Below, piece after piece: positions 1 through 4,416 of a stretch of 5,791 nt of DNA. Made by a program: the position numbers and the translations under genes. A model generated the notes under the pieces. That model did not search any database. It had not been told where the DNA came from and saw only the letters and a program-made list of their open reading frames with translations. How positions within the stretch are numbered: the stretch's first letter is position 1; each line of letters opens with the position of its first letter. This stretch comes from an uncultured Bacilli bacterium (GTDB lineage Bacteria; Bacillota_I; Bacilli_A; RF39; UBA660), in assembly GCA_947630095.1 (NCBI GenBank), contig CANRGI010000081.1, positions 1-5,791 of the forward strand, in the 5' to 3' direction.

Positions 1-9
1 TTTCTTCAT
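1..9 (-). CDS. Start of a leftward gene cut off by the window edge
   Basis: An ATG on the minus strand at 9-7 is followed by two lysine codons (Met-Lys-Lys) before the window ends. An AGGAG Shine-Dalgarno sequence lies at 26-22, 12 nt from the ATG, which is longer than usual; a weaker AAGAG sits closer. A good vegetative promoter lies upstream in the right orientation (45-74). The protein cannot be identified. Presence of a leftward transcript is fairly likely; this exact start codon is less certain. Confidence 0.4.
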
Positions 10-44
10 ATTCTCTTATCTCTCCTATTCTTATCTATACTTTT

Positions 45-74
45 ATTCTATCACTTATACTTACTTATAGTCAA
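45..74 (-). promoter_or_regulatory. Sigma-A promoter for the leftward gene at the window edge
   Basis: On the minus strand, TTGACT (74-69) and TAGAAT (50-45) are separated by 18 bp. Each matches the consensus at 5 of 6 positions, and a TG one base upstream of the -10 makes it an extended -10. Transcription would start near 38, giving a leader of about 29 nt rich in A and G. It is back to back with the promoter of the helix-turn-helix gene, so that regulator could act on this region (inference). Confidence 0.6.
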
Positions 75-113
75 TTATTTTTTATACTTATAAACAATTT
101 TCACTTTATTATA

Positions 114-143
114 TTGACATATCTATTATTTTCTTGGTATCTT
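114..143 (+). promoter_or_regulatory. Sigma-A promoter of the Xre-type regulator gene
   Basis: A perfect -35 TTGACA (114-119) is followed after 18 bp by TATCTT (138-143), with an extended -10 TG at 135-136. The predicted start near 150 leaves a leader of only about 11 nt, which begins at the GGTGA Shine-Dalgarno sequence (150-154). Confidence 0.55.
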
Positions 144-160
144 ATAAATGGTGACAAAAT

Positions 161-379
161 ATGGAATTAAATGCTAAAGAATATAAACCTGACGAAGTAC
201 TTAGGTTTATAAGACAAAACTCTGGTCTAACACAAAAAGAATTTGCTAAAAAAATTGGCAAATCTGAATTTTGGGAACAATCTAATGAAATTGGTCGTGC
301 AAATTATTACTTTAAAGATTTAATAAAAATAGCCAAACTATTTAATTTAGATATAATCATTAGAGATAGGAAAAACTAA
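161..379 (+). CDS. Small Xre-family helix-turn-helix protein
   Basis: This is a 72-aa, single-domain protein, probably a DNA-binding regulator acting as a dimer in the cytoplasm. The HTH_3 fold is visible: helix 1 about residues 11-20, helix 2 LTQKEFAKKIG (23-33), helix 3 (recognition) about 35-46 and a further helix 52-61 (DLIKIAKLF). Helix 3 contains Trp38 and lacks the usual ST-x-S-x-x-E-NG pattern, so it is a divergent Xre member. There is no extra effector-binding or protease domain. The ATG is preceded by GGTGA six bases upstream. It is divergent from a leftward promoter at 45-74, a possible target including self-control (inference). No toxin or antitoxin partner is visible next to it; the neighbour downstream is convergent. 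Target and physiological role are unknown. Confidence 0.8.
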   Translation: MELNAKEYKPDEVLRFIRQNSGLTQKEFAKKIGKSEFWEQSNEIGRANYYFKDLIKIAKLFNLDIIIRDRKN

Positions 380-402
380 AATAGTTCTAACCTACTTTTT
401 TT
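367..402. terminator. Weak, possibly bidirectional terminator between convergent genes
   Basis: An interrupted stem is formed by TAGG (367-370) with CCTA (391-394) and AACTA (374-378) with TAGTT (382-386), followed by seven Ts (396-402). In the other direction the inner stem is followed by a T run (375-371). It overlaps the 3' end of the regulator gene and touches the stop codon of the 401-901 gene. The stem is short and AT-rich, so termination may be leaky. Confidence 0.35.
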
Positions 403-901
403 ATTTACCATCATATATCCTATAAACAAATTGTTTATCTTCATAAATAGCATAATAATTTATTAGTATATCTTTTATATCTTCTTTAGTTTTATTATCT
501 ATTATCCTTTTTTCTACTTCTTCTTTACTATCTATTATTTTATTAAATATTTCTTTATATTCTTTTTTTATTATTTTAATATATTTATCATATATCTTAC
601 TTTTATTATATTTTATTTTCATTATCTCACTTATTAATCTTGACTTAACTATATAAAAACTATCCTCTTTAATTAAAGGTATATACATATATTTTATATA
701 GTTATTTAACATATCTATAACTTTATTTATATCTCTATTAGGTAACATTAATACTCCATACAAATATGAGTCAAAATTAGATAAATAATCTTTTATATTT
801 ATTTTATCTTTATATATTTTCTTTACTTCTTCACTACTACTAAGAATTGTCTCTACTACTTCTATTTTAATAAACTTTGTACTACCAAACAAATCTATCA
901 T
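401..901 (-). CDS. Uncharacterised 166-aa charged protein
   Basis: The family is not recognised. The protein has 166 aa, is very rich in Lys, Ile, Glu, Asp and Tyr, and is predicted mostly helical. The run from about residue 95 to 145 looks like long amphipathic helices. There is no signal peptide, no convincing membrane segment, no cysteine cluster and no recognisable catalytic motif, so a soluble cytoplasmic protein is most likely. The ATG has a strong Shine-Dalgarno sequence AAAGGAG seven bases upstream, the only GGAG-type site among the confident genes here; this supports a real gene. It converges on the small helix-turn-helix gene and follows, after a terminator, the CotY/CotZ-like gene. 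Nothing nearby gives a reliable functional clue. Confidence 0.7.
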   Translation of the reverse strand: MIDLFGSTKFIKIEVVETILSSSEEVKKIYKDKINIKDYLSNFDSYLYGVLMLPNRDINKVIDMLNNYIKYMYIPLIKEDSFYIVKSRLISEIMKIKYNKSKIYDKYIKIIKKEYKEIFNKIIDSKEEVEKRIIDNKTKEDIKDILINYYAIYEDKQFVYRIYDGK

Positions 902-908
902 AATTGTG

Positions 909-933
909 CTCCTTTATTTTATTATATATTATA
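909..933 (-). promoter_or_regulatory. Possible -10 elements and Shine-Dalgarno site of the 166-aa gene
   Basis: Two exact TATAAT hexamers occur on the minus strand at 933-928 and 926-921, just upstream of AAAGGAG (915-909). No convincing -35 box is seen, and the surrounding sequence is so AT-rich that chance TATAAT matches are expected. Confidence 0.3.
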
Positions 934-980
934 TTTAATATATTTTATTTTTATTTGCATAAAACCCTTTATTTTTTGCA

Positions 981-1019
981 TTAAATAAAAACCTTACTTC
1001 TTTTTATAGAAATAAGGTT
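981..1019 (-). terminator. Rho-independent terminator of the CotY/CotZ-like gene
   Basis: Arms at 1019-1008 and 1001-990 form a 12-bp stem with a 6-nt loop (1007-1002), followed on the minus strand by a T-rich tract (TTTTTATTT). One pair is U-G in minus-strand RNA but would be an A-C mismatch in plus-strand RNA, so the hairpin is best formed by leftward transcripts. It lies 23 nt after the stop codon of the coat gene. Confidence 0.8.
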
Positions 1020-1042
1020 CATAATTTTATTCTTGTATTATT

Positions 1043-1513
1043 TTAACCACATATACATTCTACATAAGTATCATTTAAACATCTAATTGAACATATGCAA
1101 TTAATATTCATAGTAAATATTGAGTCAGTTGCTACATAAGGATATACACTAGTATCGTCTGTATTAGGTGCTAAAACTCTAAAAGTACAACAACATCCAT
1201 CTACTTTTTCTACCCTAAATACATTTGAGCATCCACTAGCACCTTCACTAGTACAGTCAGTATTAGTTCTAGTAGTAGGCATAGTCCAAGGACTTCCATT
1301 ACCTGAGCAAGTATAAAGCATTATAGGTCTAGTATTACAAACTACACAGTTACCTCCACCACCTAATGCAGGTCTATCACAAGAATTTAAACAATTTTCA
1401 GGACAAGCATTATTTTGTAGAACATTTATAACTTGTAATATTTCTTGAATACAATTATTTTCACATTCATTATTAGAGTTATTACAAGAGCAAGAATTAT
1501 TATAATTATTCAT
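1043..1513 (-). CDS. CotY/CotZ-family cysteine-rich spore coat/exosporium protein
   Basis: The protein has 156 aa and 20 cysteines. Members of this family (CotY and CotZ of Bacillus subtilis, ExsY of the B. cereus group) form disulfide-linked crust or exosporium layers on the outside of the spore. The family core is visible: an Asn/Cys-rich N-terminus (1-21), a short helix with CIQEILQVINVLQNNACPENC (21-41, split by family-typical Cys spacing), a Gly/Cys stretch (50-60), VFRVEKVDGCCCTFRVL (98-114) and a C-terminal INCICSIRCLNDTYVECICG-type Cys cluster (137-156). The length is typical. The chosen ATG at 1513 has AAGGGGTGG just upstream; an in-frame ATG at 1588 lies upstream of the predicted transcription start and is rejected. 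It is monocistronic, with a sigma-K-like promoter and its own terminator. Assignment to CotY versus CotZ is not possible. Confidence 0.92.
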   Translation of the reverse strand: MNNYNNSCSCNNSNNECENNCIQEILQVINVLQNNACPENCLNSCDRPALGGGGNCVVCNTRPIMLYTCSGNGSPWTMPTTRTNTDCTSEGASGCSNVFRVEKVDGCCCTFRVLAPNTDDTSVYPYVATDSIFTMNINCICSIRCLNDTYVECICG

Positions 1514-1540
1514 ATAACCACCCCTTCTTATATTCACTAA

Positions 1541-1568
1541 TAATTTATGATAAATAGAAAATAATGTG
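1541..1568 (-). promoter_or_regulatory. Sigma-K-like promoter of the CotY/CotZ-like gene
   Basis: On the minus strand, CATAAATTA (1549-1541) fits the mother-cell consensus CATAnnnTA exactly, with AC at 1567-1566 (context GCACA), 16 bp upstream. The predicted start near 1533 gives a leader of about 20 nt containing the Shine-Dalgarno sequence. Late mother-cell expression is what a coat protein needs. Sigma-E and sigma-K share much of this -10, but the -35 fits sigma-K better. Confidence 0.6.
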
Positions 1569-1631
1569 CTAAACATTTGTCTTAACATTTTCTTATATTT
1601 AAAATTTTATATCAATTAAACTATCTTTATA

Positions 1632-1660
1632 TTTATTTTTTTATATTTTTATAGTATAAT
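1632..1660 (+). promoter_or_regulatory. Sigma-A promoter of the EIIB-like gene
   Basis: An exact TATAAT (1655-1660) has a weak -35 TTTATT (1632-1637) 17 bp upstream. The start would fall near 1667, at the first base of the AGGTG Shine-Dalgarno sequence (1667-1671), giving a leader of about 10 nt. Confidence 0.5.
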
Positions 1661-1676
1661 TCTTATAGGTGATAAT

Positions 1677-1988
1677 ATGTATTGGCAATATGCTTTAATA
1701 ATAGTAATTTTATTATTAATTTCAATAATTGTAATTAAAATCAATAGAAAAGACTTTTCTATTAAAATAAATCGTTTAATAGAATATCTTGGAGGCAAAG
1801 ATAATATTACAAGTGTAGAAAGTAATATGTCGCGTCTTAAAGTAATAGTCAAAGATACAAGTATTGTAAATAAAGATGGCATTCAGAAGTTGGGCGCTAA
1901 AGGGATAGTTGAAATTGATAATCAACTTAAAATTATATTAGGTCCTGACTCAAAAGTATTAAAAAAATACATTAAAGATTTGAAGTAG
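1677..1988 (+). CDS. Membrane-anchored EIIB-like (glucose PTS type) protein lacking the phospho-cysteine
   Basis: The protein has 103 aa. Residues 5-21 are one hydrophobic helix followed by Lys/Arg, placing the rest in the cytoplasm. Residues 33-102 resemble the PTS EIIB domain of the glucose family: LGGKDNI (38-44), SRLKV (52-56), GIQKLGAKGIVE (68-79) and LKIILGPDS (84-92) align with the family's GGKENI, TRLRV, GLKKLGAAGVV and a Gly at the end of the last strand. The family's phosphorylated Cys, which precedes the TRLRV element by three positions, is Asn50 here, so it should not relay phosphate to a sugar. No EIIC or EIIA domain is attached or adjacent. The ATG has AGGTGATA upstream. It could be a sensor, scaffold or allosteric partner (inference); the actual role is unknown. 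It is transcribed alone. Confidence 0.8.
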   Translation: MYWQYALIIVILLLISIIVIKINRKDFSIKINRLIEYLGGKDNITSVESNMSRLKVIVKDTSIVNKDGIQKLGAKGIVEIDNQLKIILGPDSKVLKKYIKDLK

Positions 1989-2005
1989 CACAGTCTACTT
2001 TTTTT
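1983..2005 (+). terminator. Terminator of the EIIB-like gene
   Basis: AAGTAG (1983-1988) and CTACTT (1995-2000) form a 6-bp stem with a 6-nt loop, followed by a T run to 2005. The left arm contains the TAG stop codon of the gene. The short stem suggests moderate strength. Confidence 0.6.
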
Positions 2006-2044
2006 ATTACTTTATTTGATAATTTTTTCTCTTTTTCGCCATAA

Positions 2045-2062
2045 TTCGACAAATAATGACAA
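2045..2062. promoter_or_regulatory. Tandem Spo0A-box-like sites before the histidine kinase gene
   Basis: TTCGACAA (2045-2052) is the exact reverse complement of the core 0A box TTGTCGAA. A degenerate second copy AATGACAA begins exactly 10 bp later (2055-2062). Two boxes in the same orientation, one helical turn apart, is how Spo0A dimers bind known operators such as that of abrB. CG dinucleotides are scarce in this AT-rich intergenic DNA. The sites overlap the -35 region and spacer of the predicted kinase promoter, so both activation and repression are possible. Confidence 0.5.
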
Positions 2063-2069
2063 AAGATTA

Positions 2070-2078
2070 TGTTACTAT
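2070..2078 (+). promoter_or_regulatory. Extended -10 of the histidine kinase gene promoter
   Basis: TG (2070-2071), one base, then TACTAT (2073-2078) forms an extended -10. No good -35 hexamer is present at the right distance; that position is taken by the Spo0A-like boxes. The start near 2085 leaves a leader of about 12 nt that opens at the AGAGGTG Shine-Dalgarno region (2086-2092). Confidence 0.4.
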
Positions 2079-2096
2079 ATACGTAAGAGGTGAAAT

Positions 2097-3326
2097 ATGA
2101 AAATAATAGAATTATTAATTATTAATAGTATTATAATATCTTTCCCAATACTTGCTTATCAATACTTTACTATATATATGCAAAATATGAAAAGAGAAAA
2201 AGTAAGTATTTTATTAAGTTTTGCACTTTTAATATCTCTTTATCTTTCTCTTCGTTTTAAATCATTCATGCCTAAAGACTATGAATTTTTAGCACTCATA
2301 CTAACAGTTATAATAGCGTATTTAAATAAATGTACTCACGTATCTATTATTATAAGTGTAATTATAGGAGAATATTTAATTAGAGATTTACATTATAATT
2401 TAGTATTTACTCCCCTATTTTTTATTTTATTATTTTTATTTTATAAATATTATACTAAAACCAATAAAGATTATAAATTTCTTGTAAAAGCATTTACTAT
2501 ATTATCTATATTTACTTATATTTTAAATGAATTAGATTACTTAATTACAAACCCTAATAACATACACGATATTGTTTTATCTATCTTATTATTTATCATT
2601 ATAATAGAAATTTTAAGTAAAGCATTAAAAGAAGCAAATAATATAATAAATTTACATATGAATTTAAAAGAATTTGAAAAAGAAAAATCAATAAAATTAT
2701 CTTTATTTAAAATAACACACGAAATAAAGAACCCTCTTGCAGTTATTAAAGGATATACTGATATGTTTGACCCTAAAAACGAAGAAAAATCTACTAAATA
2801 TATTAATGTTATTAAAAGTGAAATAGATAGAACTTTAAACTTACTTACTGATTTTATGGAATTTAGTAAAATTAAAGTAGATAAAAAAATAGTTAATTTT
2901 AACTTACTTATAGACGATGTTAAAGATGTTTTAATACCATTTTTTATAGCAAAGAATATTAAATATTATTTTGAAGTAGAAGAAGATATAGTAATTAATA
3001 TAGATTATTTAAGAATAAAACAAGTAATACTTAATATATTAAAAAATGCAGTCGAGGCTTGTACTAAAGATATAGGACAAGTATCAACTACAATATTTAA
3101 AGATACAGAATCTTTATACATATATGTCCAAGACAATGGTATAGGTATGAATAAAGATACTATGGATAATATGCTAACTCCTTTTTACACTACTAAAGAA
3201 AAATGTACAGGATTAGGAGTTAGTTTAAGTAAAGAAATTATTGAGGCACATAATGGAAACTTAAGTTACACATCAGAACCTAATAATGGTACAATTTGTA
3301 AGATTACCCTACCTTTAAAGAATTAG
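2097..3326 (+). CDS. KinB-like membrane sensor histidine kinase
   Basis: The protein has 409 aa. The N-terminal half (about 1-175) is almost all hydrophobic, with roughly six membrane helices (about 5-25, 36-53, 62-76, 82-96, 102-118, 128-145 or 157-174) and no large outside domain, as in KinB-type sporulation kinases. A linker helix (180-200) leads to the HisKA domain with the H-box THEIKNPL (His208 is the phosphoacceptor). The HATPase domain has the N-box ILKNAVEA (Asn317), G1 box DNGIGM (346-351), F-box TPFYTT (361-366) and G2 box TGLGVSLS (371-378), so it looks fully active. The HEIKNPL box resembles those of kinases that feed the Spo0A phosphorelay. No response regulator gene is adjacent, which also fits an orphan sporulation kinase. 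Feeding Spo0A is inferred; the signal is unknown. The ATG has AGGTG four bases upstream. The stop overlaps the convergent small coat-like gene by 4 bp. Confidence 0.88.
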   Translation: MKIIELLIINSIIISFPILAYQYFTIYMQNMKREKVSILLSFALLISLYLSLRFKSFMPKDYEFLALILTVIIAYLNKCTHVSIIISVIIGEYLIRDLHYNLVFTPLFFILLFLFYKYYTKTNKDYKFLVKAFTILSIFTYILNELDYLITNPNNIHDIVLSILLFIIIIEILSKALKEANNIINLHMNLKEFEKEKSIKLSLFKITHEIKNPLAVIKGYTDMFDPKNEEKSTKYINVIKSEIDRTLNLLTDFMEFSKIKVDKKIVNFNLLIDDVKDVLIPFFIAKNIKYYFEVEEDIVINIDYLRIKQVILNILKNAVEACTKDIGQVSTTIFKDTESLYIYVQDNGIGMNKDTMDNMLTPFYTTKEKCTGLGVSLSKEIIEAHNGNLSYTSEPNNGTICKITLPLKN

Positions 3327-3511
3327 AATATTATAGGGTATCCATATCCATAGTAATTGGGTCTACCATAGTATGGTCTAGGCCTAGGATTAGTTGCCGC
3401 TACGGCTACTCCACCAGTTAATGCTCCAAGTAAGAAAGGTCCTGCAAATGGCACAAATCTAGTATCTTTAGCATAACTTACTTTTCTAGGCATATAATAA
3501 TTTTGATACAT
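3323..3511 (-). CDS. Small Tyr/Gly/Pro-rich coat-like protein
   Basis: The protein has 62 aa. It has a Tyr-rich basic N-terminus (1-20), a hydrophobic Gly/Ala segment with PFAGPFLLGALTGG (21-34), and an Arg/Pro/Tyr/Gly tail with YYGR and NYYGYGYP (47-59). This composition is typical of small, self-assembling, tyrosine-rich spore coat proteins in spore-formers, but no specific named family is recognised. The ATG at 3511 has AGAGGTG six bases upstream; an in-frame GTG at 3520 lies inside that site and is rejected. A sigma-K-like promoter (3530-3558) with the same layout as that of the CotY/CotZ-like gene supports a spore-coat role. A hairpin covers its ribosome site in longer transcripts (3514-3547). 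No terminator is seen before it runs into the kinase gene. Confidence 0.75.
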   Translation of the reverse strand: MYQNYYMPRKVSYAKDTRFVPFAGPFLLGALTGGVAVAATNPRPRPYYGRPNYYGYGYPIIF

Positions 3512-3513
3512 AA

Positions 3514-3547
3514 AAAACACCTCTTACTTTAATGTATGAAGTGTTTT
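3514..3547 (-). terminator. Hairpin that may end the upstream operon or hide the coat gene's ribosome site
   Basis: On the minus strand, AAAACACTTC (3547-3538) pairs with GAGGTGTTTT (3523-3514): ten pairs including one U-G, with a 14-nt loop. The right arm contains the Shine-Dalgarno sequence of the small coat-like gene and ends in a run of six Ts (3517-3512). It starts 5 nt after the stop codon of the phosphoesterase-fold gene, so it can act as that operon's terminator, and it also blocks the ribosome site in read-through RNA. The coat gene's own promoter lies in the loop, so its transcript lacks the left arm. Confidence 0.5.
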
Positions 3548-3558
3548 ATTTTTAGTGC
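3530..3558 (-). promoter_or_regulatory. Sigma-K-like promoter of the small coat-like gene
   Basis: CATACATTA on the minus strand (3538-3530) fits CATAnnnTA, with AC at 3556-3555 (context GCACT) 16 bp upstream. The -35 part lies in the last codons of the phosphoesterase-fold gene. Spacing and the GCAC context equal those of the CotY/CotZ-like promoter. The -10 could also suit sigma-E, but no sigma-E -35 is visible. Confidence 0.6.
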
Positions 3559-4406
3559 ATACTTTTTAACCTAAATAAACTTATAGATGGTGGATTAAAT
3601 AATCTCATACCACTTGTTTTAGTACCTATTCCACTAGATACATATATATCTATATCATTTTTATTTTCATAATCTTTATAATAATTTAAACTGCCATCAT
3701 AGTTAAATATACCACCATAATAAGGTATTCTAACTTCTCCACCTAAACTATTTCCTGCAAATATTATATTAGGTTTTAACCCCATTTCCATTACTTTATC
3801 TATTATATCTCCTTCGTGTGTAAACATAATAGTATAGTAGTTATTTTGATTACTAAAAGCACTATCTAAATTGTATTCACCACTATTATAACTTCCTACT
3901 CCTACTAAATAAATAGGTGTATTATCTTTATTATATATTAAATCATTTGAATTATTTAAAATAGTAAATTCTCCTTGACTTAATATATCACTTGCATCTT
4001 CATTACTACCCTTAACTGCATATTTTCCTAAATTCGCATCTATTTTATTTAATGAATTAATTATCTTATTCTTTTCTTCTTCACTTATAGTATACCCTTC
4101 ACTTATAAGTCCTCCACCAAAAAGCACTATATCAGGTTTTAATTCATTTATATTTTTACTAACTTGATCTAATAAATTTTGACTAGTCCCTCCTGCATAT
4201 AACAAATCACTAAAATAAATAATTTTAACTCCACTAAAACTACTAGGTATCATTTCACTTTTAACTATATATTCTTTAGTTATTAATGTATTTACTCCTA
4301 CATACTTAGCATACATTGTAACTGAAATTCCTATCATTATAATTAAAATTATAAAATTTATTATCTTACTACCCTTTTTAGTTTTCTTTTCTTCTTGTTC
4401 TTCCAT
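3552..4406 (-). CDS. Membrane-anchored metallophosphoesterase-fold protein with a lost metal site
   Basis: The protein has 284 aa. A charged N-terminus (1-14) and a single membrane helix (about 15-34) are followed by a calcineurin-like phosphoesterase fold, as in the YkuE family. Landmarks remain in order, but catalytic residues are replaced: SDLH is SDLL (Asp67 kept, His to Leu69); GDL is GGGL (Asp to Gly99); GNHD is GSNED (133-137); the SHE motif is kept as THE (His197); GHTHGG is GNSLGG (His to Asn219 and Leu221). The C-terminal YVSSGIGT and RLFNPPSISLFRL elements (256-280) are well kept. Hydrolysis is therefore unlikely; a binding or structural role on the membrane is inferred. Start: the ATG at 4406 has AGGTG four bases upstream, preferred over an in-frame TTG at 4421. 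It is 7 bp behind the CPBP protease gene and likely translated in step with it. Confidence 0.85.
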   Translation of the reverse strand: MEEQEEKKTKKGSKIINFIILIIMIGISVTMYAKYVGVNTLITKEYIVKSEMIPSSFSGVKIIYFSDLLYAGGTSQNLLDQVSKNINELKPDIVLFGGGLISEGYTISEEEKNKIINSLNKIDANLGKYAVKGSNEDASDILSQGEFTILNNSNDLIYNKDNTPIYLVGVGSYNSGEYNLDSAFSNQNNYYTIMFTHEGDIIDKVMEMGLKPNIIFAGNSLGGEVRIPYYGGIFNYDGSLNYYKDYENKNDIDIYVSSGIGTKTSGMRLFNPPSISLFRLKSMH

Positions 4407-4410
4407 ATCA

Positions 4411-4416
4411 CACCTA
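4411..4416 (-). promoter_or_regulatory. Ribosome site fused with the upstream stop codon
   Basis: TAGGTG on the minus strand contains both the TAG stop of the CPBP gene (4416-4414) and the AGGTG Shine-Dalgarno sequence of the next gene (4415-4411), whose ATG follows four bases later. Ribosomes ending one gene could start the next, so the two proteins are probably made together. Confidence 0.6.

Noticed and set aside
1..70. Pyrimidine-rich stretch with TCTTATCT- and ACTTATA-like partial repeats
   Set aside because: The repeats are short and imperfect; the stretch is explained by the purine-rich leader and promoter of the leftward gene.
161..901. Toxin-antitoxin pair made of the helix-turn-helix protein and the 166-aa protein
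   Set aside because: The genes are convergent rather than in one operon, and the 166-aa protein shows no toxin motif.
1514..1588. N-terminal extension of the CotY/CotZ-like protein to the ATG at 1588
   Set aside because: The ATG at 1513 has a strong ribosome site and the predicted sigma-K-like start (about 1533) is downstream of 1588; the extension does not look like the family.
1649..1882. A 77-aa open frame on the minus strand opposite the EIIB-like gene
   Set aside because: It lies antisense to a gene with a recognisable domain, has no ribosome site and shows no domain; it is a shadow of the AT-rich opposite strand.
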